Below, in pieces: positions 45,364-55,098 of a DNA stretch of 64,000 bases; position 1 is the stretch's first letter, and each line of letters opens with the position of its first letter. This DNA is from Lawsonella clevelandensis (GTDB lineage: Bacteria; Actinomycetota; Actinomycetes; Mycobacteriales; Mycobacteriaceae). Under the pieces are notes generated by a model. It saw nothing but the letters and a program-made list of their open reading frames with translations, was not told the DNA's origin and searched no databases. The translations under genes and the position numbers were made by a program. The stretch lies in assembly GCF_003241315.1 (NCBI RefSeq), contig NZ_QFOZ01000007.1:1-64000 (forward strand). Reading direction: 5' to 3'.

Positions 45364-46767
45364 ATGTCAACTTGTTCTAAACGGCTGAGCGGTGTGATAG
45401 CAGCTATCTCTATTACTGCACTCACTGCCGCTACTTTTATGGGGATTAAGTCCACCCCAGCAAACGCAATTTCCCTCGACACCACATCGGCAGCCCTCAA
45501 CTATGCCAACAATTTTGACGGCTTCTACAGCGTTCCCGCGCACTATCCCACTGTTCCGGGACGTGTTGTAAAAACCCAGTCGTTCCGATCCTTCTTCTAT
45601 CCCCTCGAAAGCCCCGTCACCCGTTACCCCATCCGTGGTAAACGCGTCATGTACACAACCACTCTCTCCAATGGGAAGGTGTACATCACTACCGGTGCCC
45701 TCATGGAACCTACCTCTCCATGGGTGGGTAAAGGGGAACGCCCTCTTCTTATCTATGGCACAAGCACATCCGGCCAAGGTAAGCAGTGCGCCTTCTCGAA
45801 AACTCCCGGTGGCTTCCTCGCCTTCACCAGTGGACTAGACTCGCGGCAAGGGCAGTCTCATAAAGCCATCTCTATGGTGACTAATTATGAGAACCTCAAC
45901 GTTATGAAACTTCTGGGCAAAGGCCTCAGTGTTTTTGTTGTGGACTATAACGGCATGGCTGACGGCGATAACGTGCAGCCCTACATGAACAATATAGAAG
46001 CCGGGCGAGCCATGCTCGATGGTGCCCGCGCCATTCGCTCACTTAATCATCTTTCTGCGACAACGCCAGTAGGTATTTGGGGGTTCAGCCAAGGAGGTGG
46101 AGCCGCCTATGTTGGTGCTGCTCTGCAACCTACTTACGCTCCTGATGTCAATCTCAAAGTGTCTTATGCGGGCGCCCCACCCATTGACCTCATCCCCACT
46201 CTCCAAAAGGTAGAAGGTGGCGCACTCTCCGGCTTAATTGGGTACGGTGTTAACGGTTTCGCTGGTACTTACCCAGAAGTGAGAAAGGCTGTAGAGGAAA
46301 ATATCAACACATCCGGCCGTAAGAATTTGGCGAAACTCGCCAATAGTTGTGTTGCCGACACCCTCTTCGGATATGCCTACCAGGACACTGGTAAATGGAC
46401 GCATGATGGTAAACCACTCGTCGAGTTCCTGCAGAAATATCCAGAAGTTGTGAAAGTTTTTGATGACCAGCGTGCCGCTTCTGTTCCCACCCCGAAAGCA
46501 CGTGTTGTCCTCTATGCTAATCCGCATGATGCCGTCGTTCCCTACGACACTGTGAAGCGCGGCGTGAATACGTGGTGCAAGGCGGGCGCTAATGTGCACT
46601 TCTACACAGTGCCCTATACCGCTATGGGGGTAGCTCCCATGTTCACTCACATGATGCCTAACTTCCTTGTCTTTGACCAGATGCTAGCAGAAATCGTGGG
46701 AATCTTTAGTGGAGACCCACAGCCTGCCGGATGCACGAACAGCACTATTACACTTCCGGTGAAATAA
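45364..46767 (+). CDS. secreted LIP-family lipase
   Basis: The 467-residue product has an N-terminal signal peptide ending ANA (about residue 35) and a strong AAGGAGG ribosome site. The alpha/beta core matches secretory lipases of the Candida lipase A/LIP type common in Corynebacterium and relatives: VVDYNGMADG, nucleophile Ser242 in WGFSQGGGAA, Asp in ANPHDAVVP and His in FTHMMPN. It probably hydrolyses host triglycerides such as sebum. It is expressed alone and ended by the hairpin at 46808. Confidence 0.88.
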   Translation: MSTCSKRLSGVIAAISITALTAATFMGIKSTPANAISLDTTSAALNYANNFDGFYSVPAHYPTVPGRVVKTQSFRSFFYPLESPVTRYPIRGKRVMYTTTLSNGKVYITTGALMEPTSPWVGKGERPLLIYGTSTSGQGKQCAFSKTPGGFLAFTSGLDSRQGQSHKAISMVTNYENLNVMKLLGKGLSVFVVDYNGMADGDNVQPYMNNIEAGRAMLDGARAIRSLNHLSATTPVGIWGFSQGGGAAYVGAALQPTYAPDVNLKVSYAGAPPIDLIPTLQKVEGGALSGLIGYGVNGFAGTYPEVRKAVEENINTSGRKNLAKLANSCVADTLFGYAYQDTGKWTHDGKPLVEFLQKYPEVVKVFDDQRAASVPTPKARVVLYANPHDAVVPYDTVKRGVNTWCKAGANVHFYTVPYTAMGVAPMFTHMMPNFLVFDQMLAEIVGIFSGDPQPAGCTNSTITLPVK

Positions 46768-46807
46768 GGATAGTCAGAAAGACAAGACAGCTTTATATAG
46801 GGTAAAC

Positions 46808-46846
46808 GAAGCCCCGCACACTTGCAGTCCTGGTGTGCGGGGCTTC
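46808..46846. terminator. terminator between lipase and tpx
   Basis: A 14-bp perfect stem GAAGCCCCGCACAC/GTGTGCGGGGCTTC with an 11-base loop lies between two converging genes and can serve both. Confidence 0.8.
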
Positions 46847-46882
46847 TGTGGAACTATGTTCCACTACCACTATATGGGTATC

Positions 46883-47386
46883 TTAGAAGGATTTAACAGC
46901 CGCAATAGCAGCGTCATAATTGGGTTCGTTGGTGATCTCATCAACAAGCTCAACATAGTGGACTTTGCCCTTGGGGCAGATGACGATGACGGCACGAGTG
47001 AGGAGACCTGCGAGCGGGCCATCAACAAGTTTCACACCGTAGTCGTCGCCGAAGCTGGAGCGGAAACAAGAACCATTCTGAACATTCTCAATGCCGTTGG
47101 ATACGCAGAAGCGTTGCTGGGCAAAGGGAAGATCGGCGGAAACACACAACACTGTGGTGTTGTCGAGTTTGGCGGCCTCCGCGTTGAACTTGCGGACGGA
47201 GGCGGCGCACACGTCAGTATCAAGTGAGGGGAAGATATTGAGAATAAGTTTACGACCAGCGAAATCGGATAGTTTTACGTCGGAGAGGTCCGCCCCAGTA
47301 AGCGTGAAATCTGGTGCAACGGAACCCACCTGGGGTAGTTCCCCAACAGTGTTAACAACAGTGCCAGTGAATTTAGTCTGAGCCAT
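46883..47386 (-). CDS. tpx: thiol peroxidase, atypical 2-Cys peroxiredoxin
   Basis: The 167-residue product from the ATG at 47386 (behind AAAGGA) has peroxidatic Cys60 in SLDTDVCAASV and resolving Cys94 in QQRFCVSNGIENV, exactly the Tpx pair. It reduces peroxides in the cytosol using thioredoxin or, in this order, possibly mycoredoxin/mycothiol. Length is standard. Confidence 0.95.
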   Translation of the reverse strand: MAQTKFTGTVVNTVGELPQVGSVAPDFTLTGADLSDVKLSDFAGRKLILNIFPSLDTDVCAASVRKFNAEAAKLDNTTVLCVSADLPFAQQRFCVSNGIENVQNGSCFRSSFGDDYGVKLVDGPLAGLLTRAVIVICPKGKVHYVELVDEITNEPNYDAAIAAVKSF

Positions 47387-47640
47387 TGTGAATAATCCTT
47401 TCCCTTCAATTCCCATCAATGCGGCCTGCACTGAATTGAGATCTACACTGTGCTGAGATCTGCACTGTGCTGAAATCTGCGATCACTGCGAGATCTATTT
47501 TGTGTAACGGGAAAATAGCTGTTGCTATTCCCGTTTTATTCCCTCCCGTTCCATTCACTTCTTCTCCTGCAAGTGTGAATTGGGGAAGAAGTTACTTTGG
47601 AGAGGCTACTCTGGCGCGGATTATGCTAGAGCTGATTATG

Positions 47641-48492
47641 CTAGAGCCGCAAGCATTGTCGCGCTGTGAACATTGTTTCTGGGCCGTAGGAGCCACCAAA
47701 AATAGCTGCGTGAAGTGCCAATAAATAGAGTTGGTGCACGCACCGGCGTTCCTCCCACCCGTCTGCTAGTGGGGAGACGGAATTGTAGCCCGCGTAAATA
47801 TCCTCCAGGAATGATTGCCCGAACACTTCCAGGAACGCTAAATCTGTTTCCGCATGCCCACCTTGCGCTGCAGGATCAATGAGTACTCCTACGATGGGGT
47901 CAGTAACGTTATCCGGCAAGGGATTTGTCCACGGAATATCCTCACGGCGTGCCCACAGCACATTCCCACTCCATAAATCTCCATGGATACGGGCAACCGG
48001 ACCATGCACTAACCCTGGCTGTGGGGCATCCCAGTGTCCATCGGCAAGACGCTTGCATACTTCCTCGATGATGGACACGTCATCAGCGCTAAGAGACCTA
48101 TTATTCCGTGCAACGGGCAGGCATGGGAGAATACGATCCTCCGCAAAAAACTCACCCCACGTGCGGTTTAGTGTCTCCTCGGAGGTTTGGCGTAGTGGTA
48201 ATTCCATGCGGCCAATAACACCGTCACCCTCCCAACCGGGTGGCGGACACCCAAAACTGGGGGCCCCGGCGGCGTGCGTAACCGCCAATGTTTGCCCAAA
48301 CTGGTAGGCGGCGTGGCGGGTAGGGCGGCCATTGGGTATTTCCACGAGAGTCATTATTCCCGGTTGGTAATCCAGTACCGGAACAACCGGAGCGCCACCA
48401 TGGGGCATGGCCTCAGCCAGCCATTTAAGTCCTAGCGCTTCACATTTGATGGCGTGTGGACGGTGTGGATCCGTCTTGGTGAATATGCGCAT
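47641..48492 (-). CDS. fructosamine kinase-family protein
   Basis: The 283-residue product is taken from ATG 48492 (a GTG at 48540 would add 16 residues). It has the aminoglycoside-phosphotransferase-like fold of fructosamine-3-kinases: FTKTD, the Brenner motif HGDLWSGNVLW, and LIDPAAQGGHAETDLA with the metal-binding Asp. Members deglycate proteins by phosphorylating fructosamines or ribulosamines. It is followed on the same strand by an unannotated 250-base stretch, then tpx. Confidence 0.85.
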   Translation of the reverse strand: MRIFTKTDPHRPHAIKCEALGLKWLAEAMPHGGAPVVPVLDYQPGIMTLVEIPNGRPTRHAAYQFGQTLAVTHAAGAPSFGCPPPGWEGDGVIGRMELPLRQTSEETLNRTWGEFFAEDRILPCLPVARNNRSLSADDVSIIEEVCKRLADGHWDAPQPGLVHGPVARIHGDLWSGNVLWARREDIPWTNPLPDNVTDPIVGVLIDPAAQGGHAETDLAFLEVFGQSFLEDIYAGYNSVSPLADGWEERRCVHQLYLLALHAAIFGGSYGPETMFTARQCLRL

Positions 48493-48580
48493 ACCCCCAG
48501 CATAGGAGTTAGCGTGTTTGCCGGTGTGGCTTTGGGACACCTTACTTTCGTATTTCTTTCATCGTTGTGAATGTGTGCCG

Positions 48581-49567
48581 CTAGTTTTCTGCGCTAAGGG
48601 CCACTTCTGGCACAAGAACTATGGGAATACCAAAGGCGCAGCACGCTTTTGCCCATGCTGCACTATCGGCACCTGTGGGAATATGTCCAAAGACAACAAG
48701 TTCTTCCGGCAACCAGCGTGCCTCCGCGGACGATTCCTTATTATGCATAGCCCAGTCTGGTTCCGGGCTGGAAATTGTGTCTGCGCCACTCCATTTCGTC
48801 ACTAAACCGCATCCCTTGTTAAGAACGCGATCCATGACCGGCACAGTGCGGGTAATCGTATCTGCGTCACTAAGCGGTGGGGGAGTGGTCGTTGCCACCC
48901 GTACTTCCGCATCGAGAACCTGTGCCAGGGTAGTGGCGGTACGTAGCGCCGCATGGGAGGCGGGAGAATCATCAAAAGTGCAGGTCACACGGCGAATACC
49001 GGAGGGGGATCCGGGATATCCTAAGGGGGCAATAGCAACCGGCAGGCTCAATTCCCGCATGATGTTAAGGGCAATGCTGTCCGGGGTAATACCAGTGAGG
49101 GAATCGTGTGCTTCCGGGCCAAGAATGACCATATTAGTGGTGAGGGCATCTGGATCATGCACCCCGGCAACAATGGCGGAGCATTGGTCGTCAGCAATAA
49201 CTTTGAGGACAGCGGGCTGGGCAAAATGGTTGGAGCCCAACCCAAGAACACCGAGTTCCTGGACGGCGGCAGTAGCGTCACCAGGCTTCGCCGTGGGGGC
49301 TTTGAGCTTATCGTGAAGAGTTTGGAGGAGCCGCCGTGTGCCCGACAGATTATCGGTGGGGTAGACGGGAGCAATAGTTTGCACGGTACTTTGCCCAATA
49401 GCGGCCAGGGAACATGCCAGAGCGAGGGCCTCGCGATGGGTACCCTCCACAGTGAGTGTTTCCCCATCCGTCGTTGTTGCAGTAGTAGCACCAGTAATGG
49501 TGACGGTGGAGGTGGCATTTGCGGTAGTGGGGTGCCAGCACACTTGGAAACGGTAGAACTCACGCAT
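48581..49567 (-). CDS. universal stress protein family, two-domain
   Basis: The 328-residue product reads as two UspA-like halves. The first, residues about 1-175, contains HREALALACSLA and IVAGVHDPD. The second, from about 190, contains VTCTFDDSPASHAALRTA and closes with LVVFGHIPTGADSAAWAKACC. The ATP-binding GxxGxxG(S/T) motif is not clear in either half, so it may be of the non-ATP type. A role in dormancy or hypoxic stress is known for the family in mycobacteria; here it is inferred. Confidence 0.75.
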   Translation of the reverse strand: MREFYRFQVCWHPTTANATSTVTITGATTATTTDGETLTVEGTHREALALACSLAAIGQSTVQTIAPVYPTDNLSGTRRLLQTLHDKLKAPTAKPGDATAAVQELGVLGLGSNHFAQPAVLKVIADDQCSAIVAGVHDPDALTTNMVILGPEAHDSLTGITPDSIALNIMRELSLPVAIAPLGYPGSPSGIRRVTCTFDDSPASHAALRTATTLAQVLDAEVRVATTTPPPLSDADTITRTVPVMDRVLNKGCGLVTKWSGADTISSPEPDWAMHNKESSAEARWLPEELVVFGHIPTGADSAAWAKACCAFGIPIVLVPEVALSAEN

Positions 49568-49823
49568 GAGTTCAGCCTAGTTCGTCACCAGCTAGTTTCT
49601 ACTTTGCGGTTTCCCTTTTCTGTGGCAAGTTTCGCAATTATGAGCGTGTAGGAGGATGGTCTCTATCTGCTAAAAAGCCGTGTCACCGTGCATAAATGGA
49701 GGCCATGGCTGGTGGGGATATGTTCTCTGGTAGGTAATTTCGTGGAAAAGCACAGCGGAGTACAGATTTCCCTTTTACAATCATGTTCATCATGAGCTAG
49801 TGATATCCGAAAGGAAAAGAACA

Positions 49824-50045
49824 ATGGTCGACGCTAACGAGTTCAAGAACAAAGCAGAAGAATTTAAGGGCAAGGCCGAACAGTTCAAAGGCAAGGCCGA
49901 AGAAGACCTCAAGGATAAAGCGGGCGAGTTCAAGGGTAAGGCCGAAGAACTGAAGAACAAGCTCGAAGATGAGCAGACGAAAGAGGAAATCAAGAGCAAA
50001 GGCAAGGACTTCCTCGACTCCGTCAAGAGTAAGTTCAATAAGTAA
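49824..50045 (+). CDS. small charged helical stress protein (CsbD/LEA-like)
   Basis: The 73-residue product starts at ATG 49824 behind GAAAGGA. It is made almost wholly of amphipathic repeats of the type EFKGKAE and has no cysteine or aromatic core apart from Phe. This looks like CsbD-like or LEA-like stress proteins, which are disordered in solution and fold on dehydration or on membranes. It is expressed alone, with a terminator straight after. Confidence 0.7.
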   Translation: MVDANEFKNKAEEFKGKAEQFKGKAEEDLKDKAGEFKGKAEELKNKLEDEQTKEEIKSKGKDFLDSVKSKFNK

Positions 50046-50080
50046 CACATAGTCTTGTAATTCTCCCCAGATTACGCAAC

Positions 50081-50113
50081 AACCACCCGGCAGGCAGCAC
50101 GCCCCGGGTGGTT
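50081..50113 (+). terminator. terminator after small helical protein
   Basis: A 10-bp stem AACCACCCGG/CCGGGTGGTT with a 13-base loop, followed by ATTGT, about 35 bases after the stop at 50045. Confidence 0.75.
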
Positions 50114-50230
50114 ATTGTACATTATGGAGACGTAGTGTAGGGATCGTGGGGTACCGAGGGGTGCCAAGAAATATTAGGGGACGTCACTATCGGGGACGTC
50201 ACAGGACGCCAGTTGTGAAGGAGCTAGTGA

Positions 50231-50827
50231 ATGCGCGCTTTGCTCATTGTTGACATGCAACCTACCTTCTGCGAAGGTGGTGAACTTCCCGTCACCGGTG
50301 GTAATGATGTTGCGGACCGCATTGCCGATTTTCTTCGTTCCTACGCCGCCCGCTATGGCCTTATTGTCACTACCCAAGACTGGCACATAGAGCCAGGCGA
50401 GCACTTTAGCGACAATCCTGATTTTGTGGACACGTGGCCACCTCATGGTGTTGCCGGCACTCCCCATGCGGAAGTGCACTCGCATGTTGTGTCCGCATTG
50501 GAGACCCTGCGCACTACCCATCCCGATATTCCGCAGATTGCAGTTCGTAAAGGCCAGTACGCGGCCAGTTACTCCGGTTTTGAGGGTGTGACGGATGACG
50601 GCACACCACTGGTTGATGTTTTGCGCCGCCACGGGGTGGACGAGGTGGAGATTGTGGGCTTAGCGTTCTCCCACTGCGTGTGTGCGACAGCCCTGGACGC
50701 GCAACGTGCGGGCTTCACCACCACTATTTTTGCGGATCTTTCTGCCTCTGTTAGCCCCGAAACAGAGATGGAGGCACAGACGGCACTCGCCCATGCGGGC
50801 GTTACTGTCTGCCATAGCCCCTACTGA
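50231..50827 (+). CDS. pncA: nicotinamidase/pyrazinamidase
   Basis: A 198-residue isochorismatase-fold hydrolase converting nicotinamide to nicotinate for NAD salvage. The triad is Asp8 (LLIVDMQ), Lys107 (AVRKGQY) and Cys149 (SHCVCATA). The metal-site residues Asp50 and His52 are in TTQDWH. It closely follows the mycobacterial PncA plan, the enzyme that activates pyrazinamide. Its stop codon overlaps the end of the converging permease gene. Confidence 0.92.
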   Translation: MRALLIVDMQPTFCEGGELPVTGGNDVADRIADFLRSYAARYGLIVTTQDWHIEPGEHFSDNPDFVDTWPPHGVAGTPHAEVHSHVVSALETLRTTHPDIPQIAVRKGQYAASYSGFEGVTDDGTPLVDVLRRHGVDEVEIVGLAFSHCVCATALDAQRAGFTTTIFADLSASVSPETEMEAQTALAHAGVTVCHSPY

Positions 50828-52488
50828 TCGTCAGTATCGGTGTCCCCGCTGTCCCCGCTAGCACTGCCTCCATTAGTACTGCCGCTGCCGCTAGCGCTCT
50901 GCACGGTATTGTGCGCAACGTCTGTACTATGAGTATCTGCATCATGGCTGTTTGGGGGAATAATGTCGCCGGCGACGGTACTAGCCGCAATGGTGCTGGC
51001 ACTATCGGTAGTAGTAGCAATGGCGTCGGCGGATTCTTCCTCCAGGAGACGCTTGCGCAGGGCAGAGTGCCGATACCCGTAGGCGGCATAGGTTATGCAG
51101 GCAAGCAGTAGCCAGACCGCCAGGGTTGCCCAGGTGACGGGGTGTAGCTGGCTAATGAGGTAGAGGCAGGCAGCAATCGAAATAATGGGGGTGACGGGGT
51201 AGAGCGGCACCCGGAAACCGCGCTCCGTTGTGGGGTTTGTGTGGCGCAGGATAATGACACCCAAGCTCACCACTGCGAAGGCGGTTAGTGTGCCGATGGA
51301 TACCATGTCGGAGAGGTATTCCAGGGGGAGGAAGCCGGCCAGTACAGCTACTACTGCGCAGGTGATGCCGGTGTTCATCAGTGGTGTGTGGGTGCGGGGG
51401 TGAATGCGGGCGAAGCCTTTGGGGATCATGCCGTCGCGGGACATGGCGAAAAGAATACGGGTCTGCCCAAAAATCGTCATTAGTGTAATGGAGAAGATGG
51501 AGATGACGGCAGCAGCCGACAAAATAACAGAGAAAACACCTGACCCCGTCACATGCTCCAGGATCTGGGATAGGCCCGCTTTCTGGTGTTTGAAGAGTCC
51601 TTGTTCTTGTGCGCCCACTGCGGCTACCGCCACCAGCATGTAGATAGCTGTTACCACAATGAGGGCGATGATGAGGGCGCGGGGGATAGTGCGGTGTGGG
51701 TGTTCCACTTCCTCCGAGGCGGTGGAGATAACGTCCAGGCCGATGAAGCTGAAGAAGATGGACCCGGCGGCAGTTCCCACACCCGCCATACCCATGGGGG
51801 CGAAGGGGTGATAGTTGCCGGATTTGAAGCCGGTGAACGCCACCACAGCGAACATGAAGAGGACAGCAATTTTCAGAATAACCATGACGGCGTTCGCGCG
51901 CGCAGACTCGCGAGTACCCGCCATCAGGAGGCCACAGCAGATTGCTACCAGCACTATTGCCGGCAGGTTAATGGAGAATCCGGTGAAGGAGCCGTTACTC
52001 CAGGGGGCTACGGAGAGATAGGCGGGTAGTTGCCATCCGAAAACGCGCTGCAGGAAATCGTTTAAATATTCGGACCAGCCGACAGCTACCGCTGCCCCGG
52101 ATACCGCATACTCCAGCAGTAGACACCACCCCACCAGGTAGGCGACTAGCTCACCTAGGGTGGCGTAAGTGTAGGTGTAGGAGGAGCCGGAGGTGGGGAT
52201 AAAGGAGGCTAATTCCGCGTAGCATAGAGCAGTAAGACCCGCGGTAACCGCAGCGATAAGGAAAGCGAGAATGACGGAAGGGCCAGCCTCGGGGACAGCG
52301 ACAGTGAATACGTAAAAAATGCCGGTGCCCACAGTGCTGCCCACACCCATCATGGCCAGCTCGAACGTGGAAATACTCTTGCTGAGCGTGGGGCCGGAGC
52401 CGTCATCGTTACGGTTCGTTCCCGTACCGGACTGGTTCACAATGTCCCGTATGGGTTGCCGAATAAAAGGTGATTTAGCGCTGCGCAT
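50821..52488 (-). CDS. APC-family amino acid permease
   Basis: The 555-residue product has about 12-14 hydrophobic segments and APC signatures: MMGVGSTVGTGIFYV in segment 1, YAELASFIPTSGSSYTY, and FFSFIGLDVISTASEEVEHPHRTIPRA in segment 6, typical of the cationic amino acid transporter (CAT/YfnA) group. The last 90 residues are a Ser/Thr/Asp/Gly-rich, low-complexity cytosolic tail absent from most relatives. The substrate is unknown. It overlaps pncA tail to tail by seven bases. Confidence 0.88.
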   Translation of the reverse strand: MRSAKSPFIRQPIRDIVNQSGTGTNRNDDGSGPTLSKSISTFELAMMGVGSTVGTGIFYVFTVAVPEAGPSVILAFLIAAVTAGLTALCYAELASFIPTSGSSYTYTYATLGELVAYLVGWCLLLEYAVSGAAVAVGWSEYLNDFLQRVFGWQLPAYLSVAPWSNGSFTGFSINLPAIVLVAICCGLLMAGTRESARANAVMVILKIAVLFMFAVVAFTGFKSGNYHPFAPMGMAGVGTAAGSIFFSFIGLDVISTASEEVEHPHRTIPRALIIALIVVTAIYMLVAVAAVGAQEQGLFKHQKAGLSQILEHVTGSGVFSVILSAAAVISIFSITLMTIFGQTRILFAMSRDGMIPKGFARIHPRTHTPLMNTGITCAVVAVLAGFLPLEYLSDMVSIGTLTAFAVVSLGVIILRHTNPTTERGFRVPLYPVTPIISIAACLYLISQLHPVTWATLAVWLLLACITYAAYGYRHSALRKRLLEEESADAIATTTDSASTIAASTVAGDIIPPNSHDADTHSTDVAHNTVQSASGSGSTNGGSASGDSGDTDTDDQ

Positions 52489-52633
52489 GGTTCTTTTAGC
52501 CTACTCATTGCCATGGGGTTAGCGTGAATAATTTCTTAGTAGAGATAATAAAGATAACTATCCTGGGGCCTGTGCATGTTCTATCACGTTCATGCCACAG
52601 CCACGAGAGGACGCCACGAGAGGACTATGGCAC

Positions 52634-53812
52634 ATGGCATCTGTGACCTTCGATCACGCCACCTGTATCTACCCTGGAGCTGCTAAACCCAGCGTCGACA
52701 ACCTCTGTCTGGATATTCACGACGGCGAATTCCTGGTGCTCGTCGGCCCCTCCGGCTGTGGCAAATCCACCACGTTGCGCATGCTGGCCGGCCTTGAATT
52801 CGTCGACTCCGGCAGTATCCTCATTGGGGACAAGGACGTCACCATGATGGATCCCAAAGACCGCGATATTGCCATGGTGTTCCAAAACTATGCCCTCTAC
52901 CCGCACATGACTGTCGCCGACAACATGGGTTTTGCCCTCAAACTGGCGAAAGTGGATAAGAAAGAAATCCGGCGTCGCGTGGAGGAAGCCGCCGAACTCC
53001 TCGACCTCACCGACTATCTGGACCGCAAACCCAAGGCACTCTCCGGTGGCCAGCGGCAGCGCGTCGCCATGGGGCGCGCTATTGTTCGTTCCCCCCGCGT
53101 CTTCTTGATGGACGAGCCTCTTTCTAACCTGGATGCGCGTCTGCGTGTCCGCACCCGCGCCCAGATTGCGGAACTGCAGCGCCGCCTGGGCACCACCACC
53201 GTTTATGTCACCCATGACCAGGTGGAGGCTATGACGATGGGGGATCGTGTGGCTGTTCTCTGTGCCGGGAAACTGCAGCAGGTGGATACTCCACGTAATC
53301 TTTTCGACCACCCCGCTAACGCGTTTGTGGCCGGGTTCATCGGGTCCCCGTCCATGAATATTCTGTCTGCTTCTGTGCGGGATAATGCCGCCTGGTTGGG
53401 GGAGACGGCTGTGCCGTTGCCAGGTGAGTTTCCCGCCGGTGTTCCTACTGATTCTGTGCAGGTGGGTTTCCGGCCTGAGCGGGTGGAGGGTGTTGAGGTT
53501 ACCCCTGGTAGCGCAGGTGCTACTGCCGCCGGCACTGAGGTTGCCGCTGCTGGCGCTGCCGCCGGCACCTCTTCCCTGTACATGCTGGTGGATCTGGTGG
53601 AGGAACTCGGCTCGCAGGCTATCGCCCATGGTCACCTTGCTAACGCGGCTGGTGACAAGATCTCTGACCAGCGCATTACCGCCGCAGTGGACTGGAAGAA
53701 CCCGCCTGCCCGCGGGGCATTGGTGCGGGTAGATGTTTCCCCCGAGAATATGTACTTCTTTGCCGATGATGAGTCGGGCGTCACCCTCTGGGATAAGGAG
53801 GCGAGTGAATGA
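52634..53812 (+). CDS. sugC: carbohydrate ABC importer ATPase (SugC/UgpC/MsmX type)
   Basis: The 392-residue product is taken from ATG 52634 (MASVTFDHA), with GAGAGGA upstream. It has Walker A GPSGCGKST, Q-loop FQNYALYPHM, signature LSGGQRQRVAMGRAIVR, Walker B FLMDEPLSNLDA and switch His in VTHDQ. A C-terminal regulatory OB-type domain contains an Ala/Gly-rich insertion near residues 290-310. It energises the SugAB permease. Its stop overlaps the start of the binding-protein gene. Confidence 0.92.
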   Translation: MASVTFDHATCIYPGAAKPSVDNLCLDIHDGEFLVLVGPSGCGKSTTLRMLAGLEFVDSGSILIGDKDVTMMDPKDRDIAMVFQNYALYPHMTVADNMGFALKLAKVDKKEIRRRVEEAAELLDLTDYLDRKPKALSGGQRQRVAMGRAIVRSPRVFLMDEPLSNLDARLRVRTRAQIAELQRRLGTTTVYVTHDQVEAMTMGDRVAVLCAGKLQQVDTPRNLFDHPANAFVAGFIGSPSMNILSASVRDNAAWLGETAVPLPGEFPAGVPTDSVQVGFRPERVEGVEVTPGSAGATAAGTEVAAAGAAAGTSSLYMLVDLVEELGSQAIAHGHLANAAGDKISDQRITAAVDWKNPPARGALVRVDVSPENMYFFADDESGVTLWDKEASE

Positions 53813-55098
53813 GTAGCTACGGAAGAAGCAGAAGAAACAGTAAGGGAGGCATTCTTGCCGTCCTCCTTACGGGTGTCCTCGCCCTCACTGGCTGTTCCCA
53901 TGGCTCCGGTGATGATGCTGCCCGCGCCGCCCAGCGAAACATTCACGAGCGTGGACCCATCACCTTCGCCATGGGCAAAAACGACATTGCTAACCTGCGG
54001 CCGGTGGTGGACCGCTGGAATAAGGACCATCCCAGCGAGAACGTCACCTTGCATGAGTTGGCTGGTGAGGCCGATTCGCAGCGCGATACGCTAGTGCAGT
54101 CGCTGCAGGCACGCTCCGGGGAATTCGATGTTATTGCCCTGGATGTTATTGATACTGCTAGTTTTGCCGCCCACCAGTGGTTGCAGCCCCTCACGGGGGA
54201 TATGGCTGTTGATATGACGCATCTTCTGCCCGCCACCGTGGAGTCCGCCACCTATGCGGGCACTGTTTACGCTGCCCCCCAAAACACTAATGGGCAGCTT
54301 CTTTTCTACCGCAGTGATCTTATTAAGCATCCGCCGCATACGTGGCGGGAACTCACCCAGGATTGTGCTATCGCTACCCGGCATAAGCTGGACTGTCTTG
54401 TGAGCCAGTTGAAGCAGTATGAGGGGCTCACCGTCAACACGTCCATGTTCATTAATGGGTGGGGTGGCCAAATTGTGGGGGCGGATGGTTTTACCCCCAC
54501 AGTCACGTCCGATCCTGCTCGCGAGGGTATACAGACCCTGGTTGATGCATATAAGGATGGGGTGTTCCCCAAGCGTGTTGTGTCCTTCACCGAGGAAGAA
54601 ACAAACCTGGCTTTCGTCAACGGTGAGGCTCTCTTCGCCATCAACTGGCCCTACATGTACGAAAACGCCGGTACCTCCGATGATTCTAAGGTGAAGGGGA
54701 AGTTCGCAGTAGCGCCCCTGGTGGGTAAAGATGGGGTAGGTGCCTCCACGTTGGGTGGTTACAACAATGCCATTAACGTGTATTCGGAGCACAAGGCCAC
54801 GGCCCGGGACTTCATTGCTTTTGTGGAAAACCGCGAGAATCAGCTCGGTTTCGCACAAAATTCTTTCCCGCCGGTCCTTACCTCCATCTATGACGATAAG
54901 GACCTCATTAAAGAGCACCCGTATCTACCGATTCTTAAAACTTCGTTGGAGAATGCGGTGCCGCGCCCGGTAAGTCCTTTCTATCCGGCTATCTCGAAGG
55001 CTATTCAGGATAATGTTTATGCGGCGCTTTCCGGGCGTAAAACAGTTGTCCAAGCCACGAAAGATATGACGAGTGCGATCGAGGTGGCAGAACACTAA
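53809..55098 (+). CDS. lpqY: sugar-binding lipoprotein, LpqY-like
   Basis: A 429-residue family 1 solute-binding protein with lipobox LTGC near residue 29. The YAAPQNTNGQLLFYRSDL block, INWPYMYE and RPVSPFYPAISKAIQDNVY near the end recall the mycobacterial trehalose-binding LpqY. With SugABC it recycles trehalose released by mycolyltransferases in relatives, which would suit the mycolyltransferase at 10544. Maltose or another disaccharide cannot be excluded. It overlaps sugC by four bases and sugA by one. Confidence 0.85.
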   Translation: MSSYGRSRRNSKGGILAVLLTGVLALTGCSHGSGDDAARAAQRNIHERGPITFAMGKNDIANLRPVVDRWNKDHPSENVTLHELAGEADSQRDTLVQSLQARSGEFDVIALDVIDTASFAAHQWLQPLTGDMAVDMTHLLPATVESATYAGTVYAAPQNTNGQLLFYRSDLIKHPPHTWRELTQDCAIATRHKLDCLVSQLKQYEGLTVNTSMFINGWGGQIVGADGFTPTVTSDPAREGIQTLVDAYKDGVFPKRVVSFTEEETNLAFVNGEALFAINWPYMYENAGTSDDSKVKGKFAVAPLVGKDGVGASTLGGYNNAINVYSEHKATARDFIAFVENRENQLGFAQNSFPPVLTSIYDDKDLIKEHPYLPILKTSLENAVPRPVSPFYPAISKAIQDNVYAALSGRKTVVQATKDMTSAIEVAEH

